Source: Lachnospiraceae bacterium (GTDB lineage Bacteria > Bacillota > Clostridia > Lachnospirales > Lachnospiraceae). From it: a DNA stretch of 46,468 bases. The stretch lies in the NCBI GenBank assembly GCA_024403275.1, contig JAKSSD010000013.1:1-46468 (forward strand), read 5' to 3'. The position numbers and the translations under genes are program-made. The notes under the pieces were generated by a model. The model had not been told where the DNA came from, made no database searches, and saw nothing but the letters and a program-made list of their open reading frames with translations. Positions 16,061 to 24,984 of this stretch are shown in pieces (position 1 is the stretch's first letter; each line of letters begins with the position of its first letter).

Positions 16061-18643
16061 ATGAATATTACAAAATTTACACAGAATTCTCAGAATTCTG
16101 TTAATATGGCTCAACAGTATGCTATTGAATATGGTAATCAGGAGATTGAGCAGGAACATTTGTTATATGCTTTATTAAATCTTGATGACAGTCTTATTCT
16201 TAAGTTAATTGAGAAAATGGAGATTGACAAAGATCATTTTGTAAATAGAGTTAAGACTGCTATTGAAAAAAGAGTTAAGGTATCTGGCGGCAACATTTAT
16301 GTAGGAGCCAAATTGAATGAGGCTTTGATTACAGCTGAGAATCAGGCTAAGGCTATGGGAGATGATTATGTTTCAGTTGAACATTTATTCCTTGCAATGC
16401 TTGCTCATCCTAACAAAGAGATTGCTGAAATATTTAAAGAATATGGTATTAGTAAAGAAAGATTTCTTCAGGCTTTATCGAGTGTAAGAGGAAATGTCAA
16501 AGTAACTAGTGATAACCCAGAAGGAACCTATGATGCCTTAAATAAATATGGTCAGGATCTTGTTCAAAAGGCCAGGGCTCAGAAAATGGATCCAGTAATT
16601 GGCCGTGATTCTGAAATTAGAAATTTAATAAGAATCTTAAGTCGTAAAACTAAGAATAATCCTGTACTTATCGGTGAACCAGGTGTTGGTAAGACAGCTG
16701 TAGCTGAAGGTTTAGCTCAGCGTATTGTAAATGGCGATGTACCGGATGATTTGAAGAATAAGACAATATTTGCTCTTGATATGGGTGCTTTGATTGCTGG
16801 TGCTAAGTATCGAGGTGAATTTGAAGAGAGATTAAAAGCAGTCCTTGATGAGGTTAAAAGCTCAAATGGAGAAATTATTCTATTTATAGATGAGCTTCAT
16901 ACTATCGTAGGTGCTGGTAAAACTGATGGAGCTCTTGATGCGGGAAATATGCTTAAGCCACTCTTAGCAAGAGGTGAACTTCACTGTATCGGTGCAACAA
17001 CACTTGATGAATATAGAATGTATATTGAGAAGGATGCTGCTTTGGAGCGTCGTTTCCAGCCTGTATTGGTAGATGAGCCTACAGTAGAGGATACAGTTTC
17101 TATATTAAGAGGGATTAAGGACAGATATGAGGTTTATCATGGTGTAAAAATCATGGATAATGCTCTTGTTGCAGCGGCCGTGTTGTCAGACAGGTATATT
17201 TCAGACAGATTCCTTCCTGATAAAGCTATCGACCTGGTAGATGAGGCTTGTGCACTTATTAAAACAGAAATGAATTCACTTCCAACTGAATTAGATGAGA
17301 AGCAAAGAAAAATTCTTCAGATGGAAATTGAAGTACAGGCATTAAAGAAAGAGGATGATAGTCAAAGTGCAGCAAGACTTGAAGAACTACAGGCTGATTT
17401 GGCAAAAGAAAAAGAAGAATTTGCTAATGCCAAGGCTAAATGGGAGAACGAAAAAGGAGCAGTAGATAAGCTTTCTAAAATGAGAGAGGAAATTGATGCT
17501 CTGAATTCAAGAATTGAAATAGCTAAACGTGAGGGCGATTTAGCAAAGGCTGCTGAACTTACTTATGGCGAATTGCCAAAACTTAAGGCTCAGTTAGAAG
17601 AGGCTGAGAAGCTTACAGAGAATAAAGATGACTCTCTTGTACATGAGAGAGTAACGGATACTGAAATAGCTAAGATTGTATCACGTTGGACAGGTATACC
17701 TGTGGCTAAATTAAATGAGTCAGAAAGAAATAAGGTTCTTAATCTTGAGAATGAACTCCATAAGAGAGTCATTGGACAGGATGATGGTGTAAGCAAGGTT
17801 ACAGAGGCCATTATCAGATCAAAAGCAGGTATTAAGGATCCAACAAAACCAATTGGTTCATTTATATTCCTTGGACCTACTGGTGTAGGTAAAACTGAAC
17901 TTGCTAAGGCACTTGCTCAGGCTTTGTTTGATGATGAGAATAATATTATCAGACTTGATATGAGTGAATATATGGAACAGTATAGTGTATCCAGATTAAT
18001 AGGAGCTCCTCCGGGATATGTTGGATATGATGAAGGTGGTCAGCTTACAGAGGCTGTAAGAAGGAAACCTTATTCAGTTGTATTGTTTGATGAAGTAGAA
18101 AAAGCTCATCCAGATGTATTTAATGTTCTTCTTCAGGTGCTTGATGATGGACGTATTACAGATTCTCATGGTAAGACGGTTGATTTTAAGAATACAATCA
18201 TTATTATGACATCAAACATTGGGGCAGACCTGCTTCTTGAAGGTATTGACGAAAATGGTGAGCTTAAGGATGGTGTTGAAGAGAATGTAAGCTTAATGCT
18301 TCACAAATTCTTTAGACCGGAATTCTTGAATCGTATTGATGAAACAATTCTGTTTACACCTCTTACAAAGGGCCAGATTGCTGGAATTATGGACCTTATT
18401 GTTAGTGATCTTAATAAGAGACTTGCAGATAGAGAGTTAAAGGTTGAGCTTACTGAAGCAGCCAGGGTTAAGGTTGTAGATGAAGGCTATAATCCAAGCT
18501 TTGGTGCACGTCCATTGAAGAGATATGTTCAAAAGACTGTAGAAACTCTTGCAGCAAGGGTAATTCTTGCAGGTAAGGTAAGTGATGGAGATACCATCCT
18601 TATAGATGTTAATGATGGTGAATTTGATGCCAAAGTTAAATAA
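16061..18643 (+). CDS. clpB: ClpB disaggregase chaperone
   Basis: 860 residues from ATG16061 with SD GAAGGTGG; the frame is open further upstream but that stretch is promoter. Order: Clp N-domain (about 1-150), AAA+ module 1 with Walker A GEPGVGKT near 205, the coiled-coil middle domain (about 400-520) rich in Glu/Lys, AAA+ module 2 with Walker A GPTGVGKT near 605, and the C-terminal D2-small domain ([11 protein letters not shown]). The middle domain and the lack of the IGF loop separate ClpB from ClpA/ClpC. It works with DnaK to dissolve protein aggregates after heat stress. Regulated by HrcA through CIRCE. Confidence 0.97.
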   Translation: MNITKFTQNSQNSVNMAQQYAIEYGNQEIEQEHLLYALLNLDDSLILKLIEKMEIDKDHFVNRVKTAIEKRVKVSGGNIYVGAKLNEALITAENQAKAMGDDYVSVEHLFLAMLAHPNKEIAEIFKEYGISKERFLQALSSVRGNVKVTSDNPEGTYDALNKYGQDLVQKARAQKMDPVIGRDSEIRNLIRILSRKTKNNPVLIGEPGVGKTAVAEGLAQRIVNGDVPDDLKNKTIFALDMGALIAGAKYRGEFEERLKAVLDEVKSSNGEIILFIDELHTIVGAGKTDGALDAGNMLKPLLARGELHCIGATTLDEYRMYIEKDAALERRFQPVLVDEPTVEDTVSILRGIKDRYEVYHGVKIMDNALVAAAVLSDRYISDRFLPDKAIDLVDEACALIKTEMNSLPTELDEKQRKILQMEIEVQALKKEDDSQSAARLEELQADLAKEKEEFANAKAKWENEKGAVDKLSKMREEIDALNSRIEIAKREGDLAKAAELTYGELPKLKAQLEEAEKLTENKDDSLVHERVTDTEIAKIVSRWTGIPVAKLNESERNKVLNLENELHKRVIGQDDGVSKVTEAIIRSKAGIKDPTKPIGSFIFLGPTGVGKTELAKALAQALFDDENNIIRLDMSEYMEQYSVSRLIGAPPGYVGYDEGGQLTEAVRRKPYSVVLFDEVEKAHPDVFNVLLQVLDDGRITDSHGKTVDFKNTIIIMTSNIGADLLLEGIDENGELKDGVEENVSLMLHKFFRPEFLNRIDETILFTPLTKGQIAGIMDLIVSDLNKRLADRELKVELTEAARVKVVDEGYNPSFGARPLKRYVQKTVETLAARVILAGKVSDGDTILIDVNDGEFDAKVK

Positions 18644-18660
18644 ATAATTGTATAGTCGTT

Positions 18661-18692
18661 AAAAAGCGTCGGCATTATTGCTGACGCTTTTT
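18661..18692 (+). terminator. clpB terminator
   Basis: 13-bp stem (18661-18673 with 18680-18692, one G-U pair), loop ATTATT, ending in a T-run. Confidence 0.88.
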
Positions 18693-18745
18693 GATTTCTG
18701 GAAGGGATGACGGATAAGGAAGAAAAAATATAATTCATAAATTTG

Positions 18746-18774
18746 TTGACATATAATATTATACGTCGTATAGT
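18746..18774 (+). promoter_or_regulatory. Promoter of the padR operon
   Basis: TTGACA (18746-18751), 17-bp spacer, TATAGT (18769-18774). Near consensus. Confidence 0.88.
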
Positions 18775-18780
18775 ATTATA
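18752..18780 (+). promoter_or_regulatory. Palindromic operator over the padR promoter
   Basis: Inverted repeat with 14-bp arms (18752-18765 and 18767-18780, one mismatch) around a central T. It fills the spacer and -10 region. PadR regulators commonly repress their own operon at such sites, so autorepression is the natural reading. Confidence 0.75.
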
Positions 18781-18807
18781 CATGAAACAAGTACAGGAGG
18801 TATAAAT

Positions 18808-19125
18808 ATGACTTATCAGTTAACAGCGCCGCTTTTAGATGCATGTGTACTTGGTATTGTTAATAAAGAAGATGTATATGGATATACACTTACTCAGAAT
18901 GTAAGAAAGATTGTAGATATATCGGAATCCACTCTTTATCCAGTATTAAGAAGATTGCAAAAAGCAGAATTATTGACAACTTATGATCAGCCTTTTGAAG
19001 GAAGAAATAGAAGATACTATTCCATTACAGACAAAGGAAGAGAAGAACTTTCACAATACCAGAAGGAATGGAAGGTTTACAAAGAGAGTATAGATTTCTT
19101 GTTAGGAGGAAATAGTAATGAATAA
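18808..19125 (+). CDS. PadR-family transcriptional regulator
   Basis: 105 residues, the short PadR subtype: winged helix-turn-helix with VYGYTLTQNV and STLYPVLRRLQKAEL, then the wing GRNRRYYSIT and a C-terminal helix for dimerisation. SD AGGAGG precedes the ATG. The next gene starts inside its end (8-nt overlap). PadR with DUF1700 and DUF4097 genes is a recurring operon in Firmicutes; the signal it senses is not known from sequence. Confidence 0.92.
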   Translation: MTYQLTAPLLDACVLGIVNKEDVYGYTLTQNVRKIVDISESTLYPVLRRLQKAELLTTYDQPFEGRNRRYYSITDKGREELSQYQKEWKVYKESIDFLLGGNSNE

Positions 19126-19666
19126 AACAGAATTTATAAACAAACTTGAGAAAAAGTTGAAATATATTTCTAAAGAAGACAGGGAAGATGCTATTTGTTT
19201 CTATAAAGAATATGTTGAAGACATGGGATTAGACGATAACGAAGATGTAACTTCGAAGATTGGAAATCCTTCTCAAATAGCAGCTGGTATCATAGCAGAG
19301 AGTACAGAAAAGGAAATTGAAAATAATAAGAATGATAAGAAGTTGAAAACAAGCACTAAAATTCTTCTCCTTGTTCTTATAGCAGTGTTCTCTATACCAG
19401 TATTAATACCGCTTGGAATAATGCTTATAGTATTGATATTAACTTTATTATTTGTAGCATTTATATTTATCTGCGTTTCGATTTCGACATTGGTATCAGC
19501 ATTTGTAATAAGTGGTATAGGACAAAAGCTTGTATGTTTAGGCGTAAGCTTCCTCATGCTATCGATTTCATTGCTAATTATATTTGCAATATATGGTTTG
19601 GTAATTCTATTTGTTAAATTAATCATCAAGCTTGTAAAAAAGAATTCAAAGAAGGGAGAAGAATAA
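19118..19666 (+). CDS. DUF1700 (HAAS-type) membrane protein
   Basis: 182 residues. The N-terminal 70 residues hold the conserved pattern (FINKLEKKLKYISKEDRED, FYKEYVEDMG) of the DUF1700/HAAS domain, which resembles a small helical signalling domain. Two or three strongly hydrophobic segments follow (about 82-110, 110-135, 140-170), ending in a Lys-rich tail. It overlaps padR by 8 nt and the next gene by one base, so all three are translationally coupled. Likely a membrane partner in a PadR-controlled envelope response; mechanism unknown. Confidence 0.85.
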   Translation: MNKTEFINKLEKKLKYISKEDREDAICFYKEYVEDMGLDDNEDVTSKIGNPSQIAAGIIAESTEKEIENNKNDKKLKTSTKILLLVLIAVFSIPVLIPLGIMLIVLILTLLFVAFIFICVSISTLVSAFVISGIGQKLVCLGVSFLMLSISLLIIFAIYGLVILFVKLIIKLVKKNSKKGEE

Positions 19667-20697
19667 TGGGTAAAATTGCTAAGATTTTTGCTATTACTAT
19701 AGCGAGCACATTGTTGTTAGGTATTGCCCTTATCGCAGCAGGTTTATCTTTAGGCGGTAAATTAAATTGGAATGTAAAAATAGGTGATTCATATAATATT
19801 AGTAATTCTTATATGATTAGCCAAGGAAGCGGAGAAATTGTTGAAGGAGAAGAAAAATTCGATAATTTTGATGAGATAGAGACTTCTACATCTAGCTTGA
19901 AGGTATACGTAAATAAAGGTGATGAATATAAGGTAAAGTATCATACTTACGAGGAGAACAAGCCGGAAATCAAGGTGGAAAATAACATTCTTTACGTAAA
20001 ACAGAATACTGATGGTAAAATTGGCATATTTATAAATAATGATGAAGACGAGTATGTTATTATTACCGTTAAGGATGAAAATAAGGAATATAAGGTCGAT
20101 TTTGAACTGACATCTGGAGATCTGAATGTTGAAAATATAGCAATCGATGGTTCTTTAAATCTAACTTCTGGTAATGTTTCATTTAAGAATCTTACTATGA
20201 ATAATCTTGATGTGAAAATGACTTCAGGAGAATATTTAATTGATAATGTAACAGCTAATGATTTGACTATAAGTCTTTCATCTGGAAATGTGACAATCAA
20301 AAATTATAAGGGTGAAAATATAAAAATAAATGAAACCTCAGGTGATGTTAAGCTTAATGATGTGGTAATAAATGATTTGGATTTTAAAGCAAGTTCAGGT
20401 TCATTTGTTTCAAGTAATCTTGAAACAAAAAGCTTAAAAACGGATATTACATCAGGAGATGTTAAGGTTGAGAAGCTTACAGCAGAGTCTGTTGATTGCA
20501 ATGGCAAATCAGGATCTACTAAAATTGAATTAGTAGGTGATGTAACAGATTATAATTATGACTTGGATAAGACATCAGGAAATATTTCATATAATGATAT
20601 CAAAGTAGATGATCATATAGTAATTGATAACAAAGCCACAAAGAATGTTACTGGAAAGATAACAAGTGGGGCGTTAAAAATTACATTTACAAAATAA
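19666..20697 (+). CDS. DUF4097-family beta-repeat protein, membrane anchored
   Basis: 343 residues. An N-terminal hydrophobic segment (about 7-28) acts as signal anchor, then a region rich in repeated short motifs of the type L-T-S-G-D/N/E (TSGDLNV, TSGNVSF, TSGEYLI, SSGNVTI, TSGDVKL), about 20 residues apart. That pattern is a right-handed beta-solenoid of the DUF4097 type, expected outside the membrane. Function is unknown; homologues cluster with envelope-stress genes. Last gene of the padR operon. No clear terminator lies between it and the tRNA-Gly promoter. Confidence 0.85.
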   Translation: MGKIAKIFAITIASTLLLGIALIAAGLSLGGKLNWNVKIGDSYNISNSYMISQGSGEIVEGEEKFDNFDEIETSTSSLKVYVNKGDEYKVKYHTYEENKPEIKVENNILYVKQNTDGKIGIFINNDEDEYVIITVKDENKEYKVDFELTSGDLNVENIAIDGSLNLTSGNVSFKNLTMNNLDVKMTSGEYLIDNVTANDLTISLSSGNVTIKNYKGENIKINETSGDVKLNDVVINDLDFKASSGSFVSSNLETKSLKTDITSGDVKVEKLTAESVDCNGKSGSTKIELVGDVTDYNYDLDKTSGNISYNDIKVDDHIVIDNKATKNVTGKITSGALKITFTK

Positions 20698-20720
20698 AAT
20701 AAAAAAATATAAATTTATTG

Positions 20721-20749
20721 TTGACATTTATATTTGAATCAGTTATATT
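20721..20749 (+). promoter_or_regulatory. tRNA-Gly promoter
   Basis: TTGACA (20721-20726), 17-bp spacer, TATATT (20744-20749). Its flanks resemble the promoter of the tRNA-Leu at the window end (ATTGTTGACATTTA is shared). Confidence 0.85.
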
Positions 20750-20753
20750 ATTA

Positions 20754-20776
20754 CTTGTCCGCGAGATACGGACAAG
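20754..20776 (+). other. Leader hairpin before tRNA-Gly
   Basis: Perfect 8-bp stem CTTGTCCG / CGGACAAG with loop CGAGATA, starting 5 nt after the -10 box and ending 5 nt before the tRNA. It may mark the transcript start and guide 5' processing. Confidence 0.65.
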
Positions 20777-20781
20777 CAAAT

Positions 20782-20854
20782 GCGATAGTGGTGCAGTTGG
20801 TAGCACGCGACCTTGCCAAGGTTGAGCTCGCGGGTTCGAGTCCCGTCTGTCGCT
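20782..20854 (+). tRNA. tRNA-Gly (anticodon GCC)
   Basis: 73 nt. Acceptor GCGATAG pairs with CTGTCGC (one G-U), anticodon arm with loop TTGCCAA gives GCC, T-arm GTTCGAGTC. CCA is not encoded. It reads GGC and GGT codons. Confidence 0.97.
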
Positions 20855-20868
20855 TCAATAATAATAAT

Positions 20869-20900
20869 AAAAAGGATATCCTTAAAAGGATATCCTTTTT
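20869..20900 (+). terminator. Terminator after tRNA-Gly
   Basis: 13-bp perfect stem (20869-20881 with 20888-20900), loop TTAAAA, ending in TTTTT. It precedes the GC-rich element, so the element is outside the main tRNA transcript. Confidence 0.88.
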
Positions 20901-20906
20901 CATTAT

Positions 20907-21067
20907 GAGCCGGCAGACGCAAACTCACCGCGAGGCGGTTTCGTTCTCGCCTGCCGGCTCGGTCGGCTCACAAGCAATGGTCCACAGGACCATGTTGTCT
21001 CGCCTGTCGGCTCGGTCAGCTCGTAACCAACGGTCCACAGGACCGTACTCACCCCCGTCTGTCGCTT
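20907..21067. repeat. GC-rich palindromic element downstream of tRNA-Gly
   Basis: A GC-rich island in AT-rich surroundings. An outer stem pairs GAGCCGGCAG (20907-20916) with CTGCCGGCTC (20951-20960) around an inner hairpin ACCGC-GAG-GCGGT (20927-20939). Two 53-bp tandem units follow (20945-20997 and 20998-21050, 43 of 53 identical), each with a hairpin around GGTCC-ACA-GGACC. One hairpin base pair differs in a compensated way between units (T-A against C-G). The element ends in a 14-bp copy of the tRNA-Gly 3' end. Open frames here on both strands are by-products of GC-rich repeats. It may be a REP-like or non-autonomous mobile element, or a structured RNA. Confidence 0.7.
21054..21067 (+). 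repeat. Direct repeat of the tRNA-Gly 3' end
   Basis: CCCGTCTGTCGCTT is identical to 20842-20855, the T-arm and acceptor end of tRNA-Gly, 212 bp upstream. It resembles the attachment-site duplication left by tRNA-targeted integration, but no integrase gene is near. Confidence 0.85.
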
Positions 21068-21134
21068 GCAAAGATAATAAAAAAGTCTGTTGTTCTTTGA
21101 ATTTTCCAAGAAACCATAAATAATTATAATTTAC

Positions 21135-21163
21135 TTGACATATACCCCTACGGGGTATATATT
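21135..21163 (+). promoter_or_regulatory. csoR-copA promoter
   Basis: TTGACA (21135-21140), 17-bp spacer, TATATT (21158-21163). The spacer is almost wholly occupied by a CsoR-type palindrome. Confidence 0.88.
21140..21160 (+). promoter_or_regulatory. CsoR operator 1
   Basis: 9-bp arms ATATACCCC and GGGGTATAT around a 3-nt centre, lying between the -35 and -10 boxes. The G/C-tract palindrome is typical of CsoR sites. Confidence 0.85.
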
Positions 21164-21175
21164 TTTGCTTAGAGG

Positions 21176-21192
21176 ATACCCCTCGGGGGTAT
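21176..21192 (+). promoter_or_regulatory. CsoR operator 2
   Basis: 7-bp arms ATACCCC and GGGGTAT around a 3-nt centre, same core as operator 1, located just downstream of the expected transcript start. Two sites suggest tight or cooperative repression. Confidence 0.8.
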
Positions 21193-21217
21193 GTGTAATT
21201 GCTGGAGGTTAGTGCTA

Positions 21218-21529
21218 ATGAATGTTGATAATAAATGTCCTCATTGTTCTGGTAAAACTAAGAATAGAGATGAAAATGAGAAGAAGGATTTATTGAATAG
21301 ATTGAAACGTATTGAGGGACAGGTTCGTGGTGTAGAGAATATGTTGGAAAATGATATTTACTGTACAGATATACTGATTCAGGTTTCAGCCATTAATGCC
21401 GCCTTAAATAGTTTTAATAAGAGATTATTAGCTTCACATATTAAAAGCTGTGTTGCAGATGATATTAGACAGGGAAATGATGATGTAATAGAAGAATTAG
21501 TTGATACTTTGGGTAAACTAATGAAATAG
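21218..21529 (+). CDS. csoR: Copper-sensing repressor CsoR
   Basis: 103 residues from ATG21218, which has SD CTGGAGG; an in-frame ATG at 21191 lies within operator 2. All-helical CsoR/RcnR fold with LLNRLKRIEGQVRGVENML. Cu(I) ligands fit CsoR: Cys49, His74 and Cys78 (H-x3-C, with 25 residues between Cys49 and His74). An extra N-terminal CPHC is present, as in some Firmicute homologues. Cu(I) binding releases the protein from DNA and induces copA. The next gene is copA, and two matching operators lie upstream, so autoregulation is well supported. Confidence 0.93.
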   Translation: MNVDNKCPHCSGKTKNRDENEKKDLLNRLKRIEGQVRGVENMLENDIYCTDILIQVSAINAALNSFNKRLLASHIKSCVADDIRQGNDDVIEELVDTLGKLMK

Positions 21530-21580
21530 GTTTTGGTTTATAACTGATATTAAAGATATTGTCTTTAAGAGAGGAATATT

Positions 21581-24145
21581 ATGAGACAGTTTAATGTGAC
21601 TGGCATGAGCTGTGCAGCCTGTCAGGCAAGGGTTGAGAAGGCAGTTAGTTCTATAGAGGGTGTAGAAAGCTGCAGTGTAAGTCTGCTTACTAACTCGATG
21701 GGTATTGAAGGAAGTGCCAGTGATGAAGCAATTATTAAAGCGATTGAAAATGCAGGATATGGAGCTTCTGTAAAAAATAAAAAAGAAAATACAGAGACAA
21801 ATGCAGATTCATTAGAAGATCGGGAAACTCCGATTTTGTTAAAAAGACTTATAGCATCTTTAATCCTTTTGCTGCCTTTGATGTATGTGTCTATGGGACA
21901 TATGATGTGGAATTGGCCATTACCAGGATTCTTAAATGGTAATCATGTTGCCATGGGGATTTATGAACTTATTTTGGCAGCCTTGATTTTGGTCATTAAT
22001 CAAAAGTTCTTCATAAGCGGATTTAAGGGAATAATTCATAGGTCACCTAATATGGATACGCTTGTTGCACTTGGTTCAATGGCGTCTTTTGTTTATAGTA
22101 CATACGCATTATTTGCAATGACTAATGCTCAAATGTCAAATGATACGGAACTTGTAATGAGGTATATGGATGATTTTTATTTTGAATCAGCCGCAATGAT
22201 TCTTACGCTTATAACTGTAGGTAAGACTCTCGAGGCTCGTTCTAAGGGCAAGACGACAGATGCTTTAAAATCTCTTATGAAGCTTGCGCCAAAGACGGCT
22301 ACTCTTTATAAGGACGGAGTTGAAACAGAGGTTTCGATTGCAAGCATTAAGGTGGGAGATAAGTTTAGTGTAAGGCCAGGTGAGAGCATTCCGGTTGATG
22401 GATTTGTTATATCAGGATTTAGTGCTGTAGATGAATCATCACTTACCGGCGAAAGTGTTCCAGTTGATAAATCTGAAGGAGATATGGTATCAGCAGCGAC
22501 AATTAATCAGACTGGCTATATTATATGTGAAGCTACAAGAGTAGGAGAAGATACAACACTATCAAAAATAATTCAGATGGTAAGCGATGCTGCTGCAACT
22601 AAAGCTCCAATTGCAAAGATTGCAGATAAGGTATCAGGAGTATTTGTTCCTGTAGTAATTGGAATAGCGCTTGTGACATTTATTGTTTGGCTCATTGCTG
22701 GCAATGCATTTGGGTTTGCTTTATCAAGAGCAATATCGGTTTTAGTTATTAGTTGCCCATGTGCATTAGGGCTTGCTACTCCGGTTGCAATAATGGTAGG
22801 AAATGGAAAAGGTGCCAGAAATGGTATTATGTTTAAAACTGCCGTGTCGCTTGAAGAAACAGGTAAAATCAGTATCGTTGCTTTGGATAAAACAGGAACT
22901 ATTACAAAGGGTGAGCCTGTTGTAACAGATATTATTGCTTATGAGAATGAAGATAAATTATTAGAGATTGCGTATTCACTTGAAATAAAAAGTGAACATC
23001 CATTGGCTAAAGCAATTGTTGATAAAGCAAATGAACTTAATATAAAATCATATCCTGTTGAAGATTTTAAAATAAATGCAGGAAGTGGTCTTACTGCTCT
23101 TATTGATAATGAGGAAATAGCTGCAGGAAATGCTAAATTTATTAAAACAAAACTTAGCGATGCAAGTGCATTAAAGGTAAATGAAAGTCAGATAGAGGCT
23201 TTGGAAAATGATGGGAAAACACCATTGTTTTTCGAAAAATCCGGGCAACTTCTTGGAATTATTGCAGTAGCAGATGCGATAAAAGAAGACAGTGCAAAGG
23301 CGATAGAGAGTCTTCGAAATATGGGCATACACGTAGTTATGTTAACCGGAGATAATGAAAGAACAGCTAATGCAATTGGCAAGATTGCAGGAGTAGATGA
23401 GATTGTAGCTAGTGTTCTTCCAGAAGGTAAAGCAAATATTATTAAAGAACTTAAAGAATATGGTAAGGTTGCCATGGTTGGTGATGGTATAAATGATGCG
23501 CCAGCTTTAACTATGGCTGACATCGGAATAGCAATTGGTGCAGGTACAGATGTTGCTATCGAGTCTGCAGATCTTGTACTTATGAAGAATTCGTTAATGG
23601 ATGCGGTTGCTGCTATTAGACTAAGTCGTAAGACGCTTATTAATATTAAGCAAAATCTTTTCTGGGCATTTATTTATAATATTATTGGAATTCCTTTGGC
23701 TGCAGGACTTTGGATACCAATATTTGGGTGGACACTAAATCCGATGTTTGGGGCAGCCGCAATGAGTTTATCAAGCTTTTGCGTTGTAAGTAATGCTTTA
23801 AGGCTAAATGGTGCTATAATATATGGTAATAAGAAAGATAAACGCATTAAGAATTCATTTGCTAATAAGGAACTAATTAAAAGTTCTGAAATAGATACAA
23901 ATAATACAAATATTTCAAATATGGAGGTAATAACAATGGAAATTATGGTTAAAGGTATGATGTGTATGCATTGCGAAAAGTCAGTAAAGGAAGCTCTTGA
24001 AGCAATTGATGGCATCGAAGAAGCAGTTGCAGATCACAACACTGACAGTGTAAAGATTACAATGAGCAAAGAAGTAAGCGAAGAGACTATTAAGGAAGTT
24101 ATCTTAGGCAAGGGATATGAATATCTTGGAATTAAAAATGCTTAA
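21581..24145 (+). CDS. copA: Cu(I)-exporting P1B ATPase with C-terminal CopZ-like domain
   Basis: 854 residues. N-terminal heavy-metal-associated domain with GMSCAAC (Cys11, Cys14); eight membrane segments; actuator motif TGES; metal-binding CPC at 392-394 in the sixth membrane helix; phosphorylation site DKTGT with Asp436; [12 protein letters not shown] hinge. This is a copper P-type ATPase that pumps Cu(I) out of the cytoplasm. After the last helix a charged Asn/Ser-rich linker leads to a second HMA domain (from Met786, GMMCMHC with Cys795 and Cys798). Such a C-terminal copper-binding domain is normally the separate chaperone CopZ. The linker holds an SD and an ATG, and TAATAA occurs in the +1 frame just before it. 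Induced through CsoR. Confidence 0.95.
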   Translation: MRQFNVTGMSCAACQARVEKAVSSIEGVESCSVSLLTNSMGIEGSASDEAIIKAIENAGYGASVKNKKENTETNADSLEDRETPILLKRLIASLILLLPLMYVSMGHMMWNWPLPGFLNGNHVAMGIYELILAALILVINQKFFISGFKGIIHRSPNMDTLVALGSMASFVYSTYALFAMTNAQMSNDTELVMRYMDDFYFESAAMILTLITVGKTLEARSKGKTTDALKSLMKLAPKTATLYKDGVETEVSIASIKVGDKFSVRPGESIPVDGFVISGFSAVDESSLTGESVPVDKSEGDMVSAATINQTGYIICEATRVGEDTTLSKIIQMVSDAAATKAPIAKIADKVSGVFVPVVIGIALVTFIVWLIAGNAFGFALSRAISVLVISCPCALGLATPVAIMVGNGKGARNGIMFKTAVSLEETGKISIVALDKTGTITKGEPVVTDIIAYENEDKLLEIAYSLEIKSEHPLAKAIVDKANELNIKSYPVEDFKINAGSGLTALIDNEEIAAGNAKFIKTKLSDASALKVNESQIEALENDGKTPLFFEKSGQLLGIIAVADAIKEDSAKAIESLRNMGIHVVMLTGDNERTANAIGKIAGVDEIVASVLPEGKANIIKELKEYGKVAMVGDGINDAPALTMADIGIAIGAGTDVAIESADLVLMKNSLMDAVAAIRLSRKTLINIKQNLFWAFIYNIIGIPLAAGLWIPIFGWTLNPMFGAAAMSLSSFCVVSNALRLNGAIIYGNKKDKRIKNSFANKELIKSSEIDTNNTNISNMEVITMEIMVKGMMCMHCEKSVKEALEAIDGIEEAVADHNTDSVKITMSKEVSEETIKEVILGKGYEYLGIKNA
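23923..23927 (+). promoter_or_regulatory. Internal RBS inside copA
   Basis: GGAGG 8 nt before an in-frame ATG at 23936. This spacing is ideal for initiation, and the site lies in a low-complexity linker where such a sequence has no obvious protein reason to exist. Confidence 0.7.
23936..24145 (+). CDS. copZ: Possible separately translated CopZ-like copper chaperone
   Basis: A 69-residue product in the same frame as copA, starting at ATG23936 with its own strong SD. It is a complete HMA domain with MxCxHC ([11 protein letters not shown]), the size and layout of CopZ, which carries Cu(I) to CopA. Reading through from copA would instead give a fused C-terminal domain, so both forms may be made from one gene. 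E. coli makes a CopA-derived chaperone by frameshifting, so a dual product has precedent. A sequencing or assembly error that fused two genes is the main alternative. Confidence 0.55.
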   Translation: MEIMVKGMMCMHCEKSVKEALEAIDGIEEAVADHNTDSVKITMSKEVSEETIKEVILGKGYEYLGIKNA

Positions 24146-24190
24146 AGATATTTTTAAATGTAAGAAAAGATTTTATGAATGGAGCTTAAA

Positions 24191-24955
24191 ATGAACAAAT
24201 CTGAAATATTAGATGTATTTTATAATCAAATATCGAAAGATTATGGCTGCTCGTTAGAAGATATTAAATCCAATGAAAATATAGTAATAAATAAGACACT
24301 TGAAGAAGGAAGAAGATTATTTCATAGTGATGATTATCTTATAAAAGTAATAAGCCTTAATGGCAAATCTATATTTTCTGTGGATAATTCGATTACTAAT
24401 GAGGAAATAGATACTCTTAAAGGTTTATCAGCTCCCTGGATAAATATGTATCCAGATAGTAAAGCTTTGAATGATATTGCTGACAGATATGATTGTCATG
24501 TCTGTCACGAACATCATTTTTATTTACCGTTAGGTAAAGAAATATTTGAGAAATCAGATATTCAGGAATTAAGTAGTGATTTAGAAATTAAGTGCTTCGA
24601 AGGAGACTCAATCAACAGATTTAAAGGCGATTCGAGATTTACAAATGCTTTGTCTTTTAAATCGAGTGCACCAGATATGCTTTGTCTTGTGGCTTTTAAT
24701 AATGGTGAAATAGTTGCAATGGCAGGAGCAAGCGCAGACTCAGAATCAATGTGGCAGATCGGTATTGATGTTTTACCAAAGGCGAGAGGGAAAAATATCG
24801 GACCGATACTTACTATTCTTTTAAAAAATAAAATTTTAGAGATGGGTAAGGTGCCATTTTATGGGACAGCTGAGTCTCATATTCAGTCTCAGAAGGTTGC
24901 AGTTAAATCAGGCTTTATGCCAGCATGGTATGAAGCTTATGTATATAAGAATTAA
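24191..24955 (+). CDS. GNAT-family N-acetyltransferase
   Basis: 254 residues from ATG24191 (GGAG six nt upstream; an ATG at 24179 overlaps that SD). The C-terminal half is a GNAT fold with the acetyl-CoA loop ARGKNIG in the helix following strand 4 and a final segment VAVKSGFMPAW. The N-terminal half (1 to about 120) is a variable domain with several His/Cys residues (CHVCHEHHF) that might bind metal, which is inference. Substrate unknown. It lies 45 nt after copA with no terminator, so it may be read from the copper promoter. Confidence 0.8.
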   Translation: MNKSEILDVFYNQISKDYGCSLEDIKSNENIVINKTLEEGRRLFHSDDYLIKVISLNGKSIFSVDNSITNEEIDTLKGLSAPWINMYPDSKALNDIADRYDCHVCHEHHFYLPLGKEIFEKSDIQELSSDLEIKCFEGDSINRFKGDSRFTNALSFKSSAPDMLCLVAFNNGEIVAMAGASADSESMWQIGIDVLPKARGKNIGPILTILLKNKILEMGKVPFYGTAESHIQSQKVAVKSGFMPAWYEAYVYKN

Positions 24956-24984
24956 AACTGACTAGTATTTTAAGGAGTTAAATT

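Noticed and set aside
20734-21123. Open frames on both strands across tRNA-Gly and the GC-rich element
   Set aside because: They run through a tRNA, its terminator and palindromic repeats, and have no SD; the coding look comes from GC-rich repeats lacking stops.
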